Shown: positions 42,677 through 50,997 of the stretch, piece after piece
How the letters are laid out: every line of letters begins with the position of its first letter
Position numbering within the stretch: the stretch's first letter is position 1
Origin: Galbitalea sp036271875
GTDB taxonomy: Bacteria; Actinomycetota; Actinomycetes; Actinomycetales; Microbacteriaceae
Reading direction: 5' to 3'
Assembly: GCA_036271875.1 (NCBI GenBank)
Contig: DATAZU010000017.1
Span: 124,001-188,000 of the forward strand
Length of the DNA stretch: 64,000 nucleotides
Notes under the pieces: generated by a model
Databases searched by the model: none
What the model saw: the letters and a program-made list of their open reading frames with translations, nothing else
Told to the model about the DNA's origin: nothing
Position numbers and translations under genes: made by a program

Positions 42677-43588
42677 TCAAAACCGAAGGGACGTCGAACC
42701 GAGAACGGTCACGACCAGCGGAACGACACTGAGCACCATAAACGCCGGCAGGATGCACAGCCCGAGCGGAATCATCAGTCGAACCGACAGCGACTGCGCG
42801 CCCTCCGCCGCAGCGGCCCGGGCTTCACGCCGTGACTCGACCGCCTCACTGCGAAGGAGCGCAGCCGCCGGGACACCGGCGCGTCGAGACAGGTCGAGTA
42901 TCAGGTCGACTGCCGGGTCTGGAGTTGTTTCACCGTTCGGGAATCTCGCCATCGCCTCGGCCACACTTGCCCGTGCCCGATCCAGCGCGCCCCCACCGGA
43001 CACCGCAATCGCCAGCAGGTCGAGCTCCAGTCCCGGCGTCGTGTTTCTTGGCTCAGCCGATCGCACCATTCGGCGATTCCATCGTGCCGCTGCGACCAGT
43101 AGACCTGCCCCGAGACCAAGGCAGGCCCACCCGATCGGTGTAGTGAGGAGGGTCCCGATTGTGTTGAAGCCGAGGAACGTTCCAAATAGCAGCCCAACCC
43201 CCGGCAGCACCAAAACGAGGCGTGCCGTCGCGGCGGGCGAGGCCAGTGCGACCGCGATCTCGCGTTGCGCCTGCGCAAGGTCTCGGATAGCACCGGACAA
43301 CTCGATCAGAGTCGGAGCGAGTGGTGCGCCTGCCGCTGAAGCGACAAACCATGCCGCAGCGACCGCTCTCCACATCGTCTGTTCCCGCGGAGGCAATCCG
43401 GTGATCGCATCCGCAATCGCATCCGGGATGGCCTCTCCCGATGCCGCAGACCTCGCGATGACCGAAGCAATGCTGCCCTCGCCGAGATAGTGCCACGCCG
43501 CGGCGGGTGCGGTTCCCGCGGCAAGCAGAACCCCCATCCTCTGAACCGTTGCAGCGATGCCAGCGAGATCGGGCTTCGACCGTTTCAC
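42677..43588 (-). CDS. Type II secretion F-like protein (TadB/TadC)
   Basis: 303 residues. The T2SSF domain is repeated around two to four membrane helices, including LVLVLPGVGLLFGTFLGFNTIGTLL, GLELDLLAIAVSGGGALDRA and a C-terminal LMIPLGLCILPAFMVLSVVPLVV. It is the pilus inner-membrane platform. The ATPase gene ends in the first codons of this gene (43585-43588, 4-base overlap). Only one such gene is present, so TadB and TadC functions are probably in one chain. Confidence 0.82.
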   Translation of the reverse strand: MKRSKPDLAGIAATVQRMGVLLAAGTAPAAAWHYLGEGSIASVIARSAASGEAIPDAIADAITGLPPREQTMWRAVAAAWFVASAAGAPLAPTLIELSGAIRDLAQAQREIAVALASPAATARLVLVLPGVGLLFGTFLGFNTIGTLLTTPIGWACLGLGAGLLVAAARWNRRMVRSAEPRNTTPGLELDLLAIAVSGGGALDRARASVAEAMARFPNGETTPDPAVDLILDLSRRAGVPAAALLRSEAVESRREARAAAAEGAQSLSVRLMIPLGLCILPAFMVLSVVPLVVTVLGSTSLRF

Positions 43589-44604
43589 GGCTCCTCGGCG
43601 AGGACCAGTCTGTCGCGGCGGTCCAGTGCGAATCGCCCCTTCTGCGCGAGTCTGCGACCGGATGGCCCGCGCGTCAGGTGGAGCACCGTTCCAATCGCAC
43701 TGACCGCCTGGCGCGCCACCGCGATTGCAGACATTCCACCGAGCGCGCCGAGGGCCTCAAGACGGGCAGGCACGTCCTCGAGCGAGTTGGCGTGCAGGGT
43801 GCCACCGCCACCGTGATGGCCGGTGTTGAGGGCGGCGAGGAGCTCTCGGAGCTCGCCGCCACGACACTCGCCGAGCACCAGCCGATCCGGTCGCATCCGT
43901 AATGCCTCGCGAACCAGGCGTGAAAGACCGATTGCACCCGCCCCCTCCAGGTTGGGCTGCCTCGACTCGAGAGCGAGATAGTGGGGATGCCGCACACGCA
44001 GCTCGTTCGTCTCCTCGATCGCGACGATGCGCTCGGTCGGGTTGGCCGCCGCCAGGATCGCGGACAGCAGAGTCGTTTTGCCCGCGCCGCCCGCGCCGGT
44101 GATGAGCAGGTTTTCTCGTCGCGCGACCAGGTCGTCGACCACGGCGCGCGGTATGAGCTCGAAGAACCCGGATGCTTCGAGCGAGTGGAGTGATGCGAAC
44201 TCGATTCGTGGCAGCCGTATCGACAGCAGCGTGCCCGTCGGCGAGATCGGCGGCAGTACCGCGTGAACCCTGATGCCGTCCTCGAGTCGCGCGTCGATGC
44301 ACGGCGTGACCTCATCGATGTGTCTCCCTCCGAGCGACATCAGGAACACGGCAAGCTGCCGAAGCTCCGGCTCCTCGAGAGTTACTCCGTTTGCCCGCTC
44401 ATTCCCGTCGCCGCGATCGACCCAGATTCCGTCGCGACCGTTCGCAAAAATGTCCGTTACCGCGGGATCCGCAACAAACTCGGCCAACGCCCCAAACTCG
44501 CTCGGATATCCCCCGTCGCGTCCCCGCCGCATTGTCGCCGCCCCGGCTTCGCGCGCCGCACCGGGACGCGTCGGAACGAATCGCGCAGCCCCAGTGTCTC
44601 CCAT
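43585..44604 (-). CDS. TadA/CpaF-family pilus assembly ATPase
   Basis: 339 residues. Walker A GAGGAGKTTLLSAI, the Asp box VAIEETNELR, the His box ALNTGHHGGGGTLHANS and Walker B LVLGECRGGELREL of the secretion ATPase (VirB11-like) family. It powers assembly or secretion. The ATG at 44604 is used; ATG 44532 (MRRGRDGG) is a second possibility. It is the first gene of the five-gene operon ATPase-platform-pilin-TadE-Rv3654c type. No CpaE/Ssd gene precedes it; instead a hairpin, E5 and a 6C RNA lie upstream. Confidence 0.88.
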   Translation of the reverse strand: MGDTGAARFVPTRPGAAREAGAATMRRGRDGGYPSEFGALAEFVADPAVTDIFANGRDGIWVDRGDGNERANGVTLEEPELRQLAVFLMSLGGRHIDEVTPCIDARLEDGIRVHAVLPPISPTGTLLSIRLPRIEFASLHSLEASGFFELIPRAVVDDLVARRENLLITGAGGAGKTTLLSAILAAANPTERIVAIEETNELRVRHPHYLALESRQPNLEGAGAIGLSRLVREALRMRPDRLVLGECRGGELRELLAALNTGHHGGGGTLHANSLEDVPARLEALGALGGMSAIAVARQAVSAIGTVLHLTRGPSGRRLAQKGRFALDRRDRLVLAEEP

Positions 44605-44648
44605 CCCAAAACCCTAGGAAGCAGCATGGCTGGATGGTCAACTCCAGC

Positions 44649-44681
44649 AGTGCCCCGTGCGATAAAGCCGCACGGGGCACT
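44649..44681 (-). terminator. Perfect 13-bp hairpin 45 nt upstream of the Tad operon
   Basis: AGTGCCCCGTGCG pairs with CGCACGGGGCACT around a 7-nt loop. There is no T-run on either strand. It may insulate the Tad operon from upstream 6C transcription or act in its leader. Confidence 0.5.
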
Positions 44682-44707
44682 CTGTGAACGAGCAGACTCG
44701 CGGCGAA

Positions 44708-44792
44708 TCGTGCAACGGCACAGTTTCTGCAACACGCCGCGGCGAAGAGCGCGCCAGCCCCGGCGATCCACAATTTCTGTGCCATTGCGTGA
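44708..44792. repeat. Palindromic TIR element E5
   Basis: The ends TCGTGCAACGGCACAG (44708-44723) and CTGTGCCATTGCGTGA (44777-44792) pair at 13 of 16 positions with a perfect inner GGCACAG/CTGTGCC. The inside holds GCAACACGCCG, the core seen in E3 and E4. Confidence 0.7.
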
Positions 44793-44837
44793 CTCACCCG
44801 GACAATCTCAACGAGGACGAGAACGTCCAATCCCGAG

Positions 44838-44946
44838 CTTAAACAAAAGAGGGGCGGCGCCTATTGGGGGGAACAGGCGCCGCCACAGCAACGCCTGATT
44901 GGGGGGAATCATGGCGGCGTTGCGCGTCAAACTCTCGTTTGACTAC
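44838..44946 (-). ncRNA. 6C RNA
   Basis: On the minus strand two adjacent stem-loops each expose CCCCCC. The first (44922-44889) has the arm CAACGCC/GGCGTTG with inner TGATT/AATCA. The second (44884-44853) has a perfect 10-bp stem GGCGGCGCCT/AGGCGCCGCC, followed by CCTCTTTTGTTT as terminator. This is the diagnostic architecture of the actinobacterial 6C small RNA. TACACT at 44957-44952 is a likely -10. In mycobacteria and Streptomyces this RNA affects growth and DNA-replication or secretion genes. It lies between ridA and the Tad operon. Confidence 0.92.
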
Positions 44947-45059
44947 GGATCAGTGTAACCCAAAAGAGGGCGGGCACAGCAATGAAAACACCCGTCTTCG
45001 GGGGACACTCAAACGTTACCCTCAGCTAGCCCATTTTGGGCAGCGACACACGGGGTTTT

Positions 45060-45524
45060 TCAGGCGTATTCGAAGATAAATTCAATTTCGACGGGCGAAT
45101 CGAGTGGCAGAACGGCGACGCCAACGGCACTACGCGCGTGCGCACCATTCTCAGCGCCGAAGATCGATCCGAGCAGCTCCGATGCACCGTTGATGACTCC
45201 CGGCTGCCCGGTGAATGTTGGATCGGATGCGACGAAACCAACCACCTTGACCACCTTGAGGATGCGGTCAAGCGAGCCGATCACATCCTTGGTTGCAGCG
45301 AGGGCATTAAGTACGCAGGTCGCCGCGAAGGTCTTCGCATCGTCCGGTGTGACCTCGGCCCCGACTTTGCCGGTCGCGGGGAGCACTCCAGCGACGGTCG
45401 GAAGCTGGCCAGCCGTGAAGACGAGATGCCCGGTCGAGAGTGCGGGCACATACGCACCGGCCGGCTTCGCGACGTCCGGGAGCTTCAGGCCGAGTTCTGC
45501 GAGTCGCTCTTCGATCGTTGCCAT
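45060..45524 (-). CDS. RidA-family (YjgF/YER057c/UK114) protein
   Basis: 154 residues from the ATG at 45524, which shares one base with the previous stop (TGATG). RidA-fold features are GHLVFTAGQLPT, VLNALAATKDVIGSLDRILKVVKVVGFVAS, and the C-terminal HARSAVGVAVLPLDSPVEIEFIFEY. It is of the longer LPS-type YjgF subgroup rather than the 127-residue RidA. Reactive enamine/imine hydrolysis is typical for the family; here the Arg in HARSAVGV is present. Confidence 0.88.
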   Translation of the reverse strand: MATIEERLAELGLKLPDVAKPAGAYVPALSTGHLVFTAGQLPTVAGVLPATGKVGAEVTPDDAKTFAATCVLNALAATKDVIGSLDRILKVVKVVGFVASDPTFTGQPGVINGASELLGSIFGAENGAHARSAVGVAVLPLDSPVEIEFIFEYA

Positions 45525-45685
45525 CAGGCGTCCGCGTCCTTCGGACGCTTGAAATAGGCAACGAGTCCGCCCTCTGGTCCCGTGACGATCTGCACGAGTT
45601 CCCATCCCTCCGAGCCCCAATTGTTGAGGATCGCGGTGGTGTTGTGGATGATGAGCGGGGTCGTAATGTACTCCCATTTAGGCAT
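45524..45685 (-). CDS. Small DUF4177-like protein (53 aa)
   Basis: The frame from the ATG at 45685 codes MPKWEYITTPLIIHNTTAIL, then NNWGSEGWELVQIVTGPEGG and a basic end (FKRPKDADA). K-W-E-Y at the start and GWELVQ are the hallmarks of DUF4177-type small proteins that commonly precede ridA in actinobacteria. Its TGA overlaps the ridA ATG by one base. The function is unknown. Confidence 0.85.
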   Translation of the reverse strand: MPKWEYITTPLIIHNTTAILNNWGSEGWELVQIVTGPEGGLVAYFKRPKDADA

Positions 45686-45737
45686 CTGTCGGCTCCCGTT
45701 CAGGGTGATCTTGCGGGCATCACGTACCCTTTATCCT

Positions 45738-48296
45738 ATGTCTGCCCAAAATCCCCCGCGCGGCCCGATCTTCTCGGCCGTTCTCGGCATCATCGCATTC
45801 AGTGCGATCGCAGGTCTTCTTGTGACGGCCATGGTGACCCCGTTTATCGCCGTGTCGAGCGTCACGGCCCAGAGCGCCATTGGCATTTTCAACAACCTGC
45901 CCAGCTATATCTCGATCGGTAAGTTGCCTGGTCCAAACACCATTTACGCAACCGAAAACGGCAAACCCGTACAGATCGCGACGATCTTTGATGAAAACCG
46001 CCAGCAGGTGGCGTGGGACAAGATCTCCGATGCGGCAAAGAATGCCGCCGTCGACGGCGAGGACCGTCGCTTCTACTCCCACGGAGGCATCGACGTGACG
46101 GGTATCGTCCGTGCGGCCCTGTCGGGGCTGGGTGCCGGCAGCCAACAGGGCGCATCGACCATCGCACAGCAGCTGGTTAAGAACCTGTCCGTGCAGCAGG
46201 CGCTCCAGGAACCGACGCTCAAGAAGCAGCTCGCCGGAGAACACGCGGCGGAGGCCTTCACGCTCGATCGCAAGCTCAAGGAGGCGAAGCTCGCGATCTC
46301 GCTCGAGAAGAAATACACGAAGAAGCAGATTCTTCTCGCCTACCTGAACATCGCGCCGTTCGGGGGAACGACCTACGGAATCCAGGCGGCAGCCCAGCGG
46401 TACTACGGAATTCCCGCGTCGAAGCTCAACGCCGTGCAGTCTGCGACGCTCATGGCAATTGTGCAGAACCCCAACTCTCTGGCCCCGACGTCGACAAGCA
46501 ACTACGCGGCCAACACTTCGCGACGCGACCACATCCTCGGCCAGATGCTGAGCGCCAAGCACATCACGCAGGCGCAGTACGATGCGGGCACCAAGATCAA
46601 AGAGAGCGCGAAGACGATCCAGAACAACCAGCCACAGCAGGGTTGTTCGGCCGCGATCGCGAACACCGGTTTCTGGTGCGCGTACATCCAGTACGTCTAT
46701 AAGCAGCTGCCCGCTCTCGGCACAACGGTCAAGCAGCGCGAAGCCAACTGGAAAATCGGCGGCTACAAGATCTACACGTCGCTCAACCTCACGCTGCAAA
46801 ATGCGGCGCAGAGTATCGAGCACAAGTATGTCCCCGCTTACTTACCGACAATGAATATTGGTGGGTCGACCGTCTCGGTCGAAGTCGGAACCGGGCGCAT
46901 TCTGGTAATGGCCGAGAACCGGGCCTTCAACCAAACTGCGAAGGCACCCCGCGGCACGACAGCAATCAACTACGCCGTCGATCGCAAGGATGGCGGCAGC
47001 ACATACGGATTCCAGGGCGGATCAACCTACAAGCCATTTACCCTCATGAACTGGTTGCAGACCGGCCATGGTCTTGAGGACGTCGTCGACTCGACACCGA
47101 ATCCGAACCTCGATCTTTCCCTGTTCAAGGACAGTTGTGAACCCGGAGGCCAATGGGGTGGCAAATACGGTCGATACACAAACGACGAGAACGAGACGGG
47201 TCCAAGGACGGTACTCACGGCGACCGCGCAGTCCATCAACGGCGTATTCCTGAACATGGGAACGCAGGTCGACCAGTGCAAGACCAAGGATGATGCAAAA
47301 GCCTTTGGCGTGCATTCCGGCAGCGGGATTCCGCTGACCCACAACCCCGCCGCCATCCTCGGGACCAACTCGGTCGCTCCCCTGACGATGGCGGCCGCCT
47401 ACGCCGGGATCGCGAATCACGGTGTGTTCTGCAAGCCGATCGCGATCGACTCGGTGACCTCACCATCCGGCAAGAAGCTTCCCGGACAGTCCAAGGACTG
47501 CACAGTAGCGCTACCGTCCGATCTGGATGATGCCGTCGGCTACGCGATGCTGGGCGTGTTCTCGGGCGGAACTGCCGTTGCCGCCCGTCCGCCGGGTGTC
47601 CAGGTGCTGGGTAAGACCGGAACGACGAACCTCGCAGCGCAGACGTGGACCGTCGGCTCGACAACCAGAGTCTCGACAGCGGTGTGGGTGGGAAATGCCG
47701 TCGGTCAGGTGAATACCCGAAATACGAGACCGCTGTATGCCTGCGCCAACGTCGGTGCCCAGGTGGCAACTCTGCGAAACTGTGTGTTCCGCGAGACGAT
47801 GGAGGCAATCGACGCGGTGTACCGCCCGGGTACGTTCCCGCCCGCTTCCGCGAAGTACCTCAACGGCAACACCAAGCCGCTTCCTGACTTCGCCGGTCAG
47901 ACCGTCGCTCAGGCGACGGCGCTGCTCGAGGCGGATACCTACCAGGTCACCGTTCACTCCGGAGAGGTGCACTCGGCTCAGCCCGCGGGAACCGTCGCGT
48001 ACACGGATCCTGCTGCGGGAACGCGAGTCTCGGCCAACTATCCCGTCGTCATCTATGTCAGCGATGGATCGCTGGCCAAGACGATCCCGGATGTCAGCGG
48101 CGAGTCGTTTGCGCAAGCAAGCATGGACATCCAAAACGCGGGCTTTGTTGCCCCGCAGGAGGTCTGTTCCCCGGTTGGCAGCATGTTCCAGGACGGGAAG
48201 GTGCAGTCCACCGATCCGACAGCGGGCTGGACCGGACCGGGCGGCACGATAATCAAGGTCACGGTCGGGCAGTTCGGCTCCAGTCCGTGTCCCTAG
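45738..48296 (+). CDS. Class A penicillin-binding protein with two PASTA domains
   Basis: 852 residues from the ATG at 45738. One membrane anchor (residues of about 10-35) is followed by the glycosyltransferase 51 domain (VDGEDRRFYSHGGID, the Glu of the active site; QGASTIAQQLVKNL; TKKQILLAYLNIAPFGG). The transpeptidase domain has SxxK in GGSTYKPF, SxN in QSINGVF and KTG in LGKTGTTN. Two PASTA modules end the protein (LPDFAGQTVAQATALLE ... , IPDVSGESFAQASMDIQ ...). It polymerises and cross-links peptidoglycan outside the membrane (PonA1/PonA2-like). No clear ribosome site is visible before the ATG. Confidence 0.94.
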   Translation: MSAQNPPRGPIFSAVLGIIAFSAIAGLLVTAMVTPFIAVSSVTAQSAIGIFNNLPSYISIGKLPGPNTIYATENGKPVQIATIFDENRQQVAWDKISDAAKNAAVDGEDRRFYSHGGIDVTGIVRAALSGLGAGSQQGASTIAQQLVKNLSVQQALQEPTLKKQLAGEHAAEAFTLDRKLKEAKLAISLEKKYTKKQILLAYLNIAPFGGTTYGIQAAAQRYYGIPASKLNAVQSATLMAIVQNPNSLAPTSTSNYAANTSRRDHILGQMLSAKHITQAQYDAGTKIKESAKTIQNNQPQQGCSAAIANTGFWCAYIQYVYKQLPALGTTVKQREANWKIGGYKIYTSLNLTLQNAAQSIEHKYVPAYLPTMNIGGSTVSVEVGTGRILVMAENRAFNQTAKAPRGTTAINYAVDRKDGGSTYGFQGGSTYKPFTLMNWLQTGHGLEDVVDSTPNPNLDLSLFKDSCEPGGQWGGKYGRYTNDENETGPRTVLTATAQSINGVFLNMGTQVDQCKTKDDAKAFGVHSGSGIPLTHNPAAILGTNSVAPLTMAAAYAGIANHGVFCKPIAIDSVTSPSGKKLPGQSKDCTVALPSDLDDAVGYAMLGVFSGGTAVAARPPGVQVLGKTGTTNLAAQTWTVGSTTRVSTAVWVGNAVGQVNTRNTRPLYACANVGAQVATLRNCVFRETMEAIDAVYRPGTFPPASAKYLNGNTKPLPDFAGQTVAQATALLEADTYQVTVHSGEVHSAQPAGTVAYTDPAAGTRVSANYPVVIYVSDGSLAKTIPDVSGESFAQASMDIQNAGFVAPQEVCSPVGSMFQDGKVQSTDPTAGWTGPGGTIIKVTVGQFGSSPCP

Positions 48297-49255
48297 CTAG
48301 GGGAACTGCAGGGCAGAAGACTGCCACCGCGCTCGGCGCGGTGGCAGTTGCCGGCGCAGCAGCGTTCGCATGGGGCAGCCTGGTCGAGCGCAACCGCTTC
48401 ACGGTCCGGCGCGAGCACCTGCCGATCCTCTCCCTCGGATCCCGACCCCTGCGCATCCTGCACCTTTCGGATCTGCACATGGCACCGTGGCAGACTGGGA
48501 AGCAGGACTGGATCGCGTCCCTCGCGGCTCTCGAACCCGATTTCCTGATCAACACCGGCGACAACCTCGGGCACATCGATGGGCTAACCGGAGTGGTCCG
48601 CGCGCTTGAGCCGTTCTCCGGCATCCCCGGTGCCTTTGTTAACGGCTCGAACGACTACTACGGGCCGGTGTTGAAGAATCCGTTTACATACTTCGGTCCG
48701 CGGCGCGTGCGAAAGTACCGCCCCGCCGGACTCGATACCGAGGCGCTTGAGTCGTTCTTCGAGGGCTCGCTCGGCTGGGCAAATCTGAACAACGCGGCGC
48801 GCGACATCCGCGTCGGGAAAACCCGGTTCGAACTGTTCGGGGTGAACGATGCGCACCGCAACTGGGATCGGCTGGACATCCTCCCCGGAGCCATTGAGAA
48901 ACTTCGAGAAGATGAGCTGGATGAAGCTCCCGCCGCCGATGGAACCGTCACCCTCGGCGTGACCCACGCTCCGTATCGTCGGGTACTCGACGCGTTCGTG
49001 ACCTACGGGGCTCGCGCAATCCTCGCCGGCCACACTCACGGCGGCCAGGTGCGGATTCCCGGGCTTCCCGCTCTCGTCACCAACTGCGACATCCCACGCG
49101 ACCAGGCGCAGGGGCTCAGCACGTGGACGCACGCCGGTCGCACCGCGTGGCTCAATGTGTCTGCGGGGATTGGGACATCGATCTACGCGCCGGTCCGTTT
49201 TGCCTGTCCGCCGGAGGCGGTTCTCCTCACGCTTACCGCTCCGAACGAGACGTAG
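48287..49255 (+). CDS. Metallophosphoesterase (YaeI-like)
   Basis: 322 residues. The GTG at 48287 overlaps the PBP stop by 10 bases. One N-terminal hydrophobic stretch, then the calcineurin-like motifs LHLSDLHMAPWQ (D-x-H), NTGDNLG (GD), GSNDYYG (GN(H/D)), GVTHAPYRR and ILAGHTHGGQVR (G-H-x-H). It is probably a membrane-associated phosphohydrolase. The association with a PBP gene is common in actinobacteria (Rv3683 type). A strong hairpin lies in the first codons. Confidence 0.88.
   Translation: MSLARGTAGQKTATALGAVAVAGAAAFAWGSLVERNRFTVRREHLPILSLGSRPLRILHLSDLHMAPWQTGKQDWIASLAALEPDFLINTGDNLGHIDGLTGVVRALEPFSGIPGAFVNGSNDYYGPVLKNPFTYFGPRRVRKYRPAGLDTEALESFFEGSLGWANLNNAARDIRVGKTRFELFGVNDAHRNWDRLDILPGAIEKLREDELDEAPAADGTVTLGVTHAPYRRVLDAFVTYGARAILAGHTHGGQVRIPGLPALVTNCDIPRDQAQGLSTWTHAGRTAWLNVSAGIGTSIYAPVRFACPPEAVLLTLTAPNET
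48321..48347 (+). terminator. Perfect 12-bp hairpin inside the 5' end of the phosphoesterase gene
   Basis: CTGCCACCGCGC and GCGCGGTGGCAG pair perfectly over a 3-nt loop, 24 nt after the PBP stop. It probably attenuates or pauses transcription between the two genes; there is no T-run (GTTGCC follows). Confidence 0.5.
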
Positions 49256-49325
49256 AGCAATATCGGCTATCCTTGATGAGGTTCATTCGCGCGGTGCTCC
49301 AACCGGCATCGTCGAGTGAAGCAAT

Positions 49326-49402
<77 letters not shown>

Positions 49403-49408
49403 ATTGCA

Positions 49409-49476
49409 CGTTTGCCCCCGTGTAGAACGTTTGCCCCCACATTGCTGGGAGCAAGCGTTCGACACGGGGGCAAACG
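49409..49476. repeat. Palindromic TIR element E7
   Basis: Perfect 15-bp ends CGTTTGCCCCCGTGT / ACACGGGGGCAAACG. Inside, a second GTTTGCCCCC and ATTGCTGG occur, the latter also found in E2. It lies just after tRNA-Pro and convergent with rraA. Confidence 0.75.
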
Positions 49477-49497
49477 CAGCACGCTCGAACTCTCGGA

Positions 49498-50205
49498 TCA
49501 CACCTCAATCTCGCCACCGACCGTGCGCAGGTGATCGCGAAAGGTGAGATTCGGGTGCTCGTTGCGCGCGGCAAGGAAGTCATCGAATCGAACCTGGCTG
49601 CGAAGCGTCTGGCCTGCACGGATTCGGCTGGCCTGCGCCCGCTCGGTATCGCGGATGCCCTCGGCCAGGCTCAGGACATCCTCAACCCGGTCGGCTGGTA
49701 CGAACAGGGTGCCATCCTCGTCGCCGAACACCACGTCGTCGCGCGTGACGACCCATTCGCCGACGGTTGCCTCATCGAGCGCGTCCGCATATCGCGGCGC
49801 CGCCGACAGCGGCCCGGTCGGAAGGGTTCCCAGGCTGAATACGGCGATATCGATGTCGACCAGATCGACGGTGTCACGATTCAGGCCCCAGATGAGGATG
49901 CCGGAAATCCCGGCCGTCGTCGCCTCGAGCGCGACGAGGTCGCCGACGCAACTCTCGTCAACGCGGCCGCCGTTGTCGACGACCAGCACGTCGCCAGGCT
50001 CGGCTCTGCCGAAGGCCTCGAGGAAGACATCCACGCTCCCGCTGTGACGAGCTGGCAGTACGCGACCCGCGAGGCGCTGGCCCGGTTGGCGCGCCTGGAT
50101 GTCACAGGGCGCACACCGCACGTCGACGCCCGCCCGCAGGCAGCCATCCGCGACGTGCGCGGTAGTCAGTCGGGAGAATCGGTCGCGAAGTTGGGTGTTA
50201 TCCAT
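49498..50205 (-). CDS. RraA-family protein
   Basis: 235 residues from ATG 50205 (MDNTQLRDRFSRLTTAHVADGCLRAGV); ATG 50214 is equally possible because the AAGGA site lies between the optimal distances. The RraA/HMG-aldolase-like core shows LTTAHVADG, GDVLVVDNGGRVDESCVGDLVALEA and GILIWGLNRDTVDL. Such proteins act as 4-hydroxy-4-methyl-2-oxoglutarate aldolases or RNase E regulators; I cannot decide which. A C-terminal extension (DDFLAARNEHPNLTFRDHL) is consistent with the longer aldolase-like branch. It lies downstream of tdk after a 126-bp gap with an AT/purine-rich tract (50306-50334) in which I recognise no gene. Confidence 0.82.
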   Translation of the reverse strand: MDNTQLRDRFSRLTTAHVADGCLRAGVDVRCAPCDIQARQPGQRLAGRVLPARHSGSVDVFLEAFGRAEPGDVLVVDNGGRVDESCVGDLVALEATTAGISGILIWGLNRDTVDLVDIDIAVFSLGTLPTGPLSAAPRYADALDEATVGEWVVTRDDVVFGDEDGTLFVPADRVEDVLSLAEGIRDTERAQASRIRAGQTLRSQVRFDDFLAARNEHPNLTFRDHLRTVGGEIEV

Positions 50206-50331
50206 GGGTCTCATCTTCCTTTTCTTAGAAGATCTGGCCGAATCCGACTTCTTCAGGAAACTACGGCTACCTTTGTCTCCGCCACACAACCTCCTGAAAA
50301 AGCCAAGAAATAATAAGAAGAAGAAGGAAGG

Positions 50332-50997
50332 TCAGCTGAAGTCGGCGTCGGGTCCGCCGGTGTAGCTGAAGTCGACCTTCGGCCGCCAGCCATTGTTCAG
50401 AATGCCGCCGCTCTCGTCGAGGTAGCAGGCGCCACAGAGTGACTCGTAGGTCACATGACCGGCGTCGATTGCGACCTGGTCGCCATCGAACACGAAAACT
50501 CCGTCTACGAGCCGCGCGTTGAACATCGCCTTGCGCCCGCAGCGGCAGATCGTCTTGAGTTCTTCGAGCGAATGCGCGATCTCGAGCAGGCGCCGGCTGC
50601 CAGGGAACGCGACAGTCTGGAAGTCGGTGCGGATGCCGTATGCCAGCACCGGAACATCCTCCTGGATCGCGATGCGCAGCAGGTCATCCACCTGCCCCTC
50701 CGTGAGGAACTGCGCCTCATCGACCAGCAGGCAACTGACGTCCCGGTCGAAGTCGCGAAGAACCCGCTCACGCTCGGCGGTGAACGCGCGGTAGATGTCT
50801 TCGTCCGGGGCGACGGTAAAGTCCACCGGCCGCGTCACGCCCAGTCGCGAGACGATGAACGCTTCCCCTTTGGTGTCGATCTGCGGCTTCGCAAGCAGCA
50901 CCTGCTGGCCGCGCTCCTCGTAGTTGTATGCCGCCTGGAGCAGAGCAGTGCTCTTGCCACTGTTCATTGCCCCGTGGCGGAAGTAAAGCTTTGACAC
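50332..50997 (-). CDS. tdk: Thymidine kinase
   Basis: 221 residues of the type II TK family. The P-loop is HGAMNSGKST, the Asp/Glu region is CLLVDEAQFL, the lasso loop is GIRTDFQTVAFPGSRRLLE, and the zinc-binding Cys pairs are ICRCGRKA and SLCGACY. The GTG start shares one base with the stop of the response regulator (TAGTG), so it is coupled to the signalling operon. It salvages thymidine. Confidence 0.95.
   Translation of the reverse strand: MSKLYFRHGAMNSGKSTALLQAAYNYEERGQQVLLAKPQIDTKGEAFIVSRLGVTRPVDFTVAPDEDIYRAFTAERERVLRDFDRDVSCLLVDEAQFLTEGQVDDLLRIAIQEDVPVLAYGIRTDFQTVAFPGSRRLLEIAHSLEELKTICRCGRKAMFNARLVDGVFVFDGDQVAIDAGHVTYESLCGACYLDESGGILNNGWRPKVDFSYTGGPDADFS

Noticed and set aside
49409..49476. 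tRNA attachment site of an integrated element
   Set aside because: No duplicated tRNA 3' end, integrase or island follows; the palindrome fits the TIR element family better.
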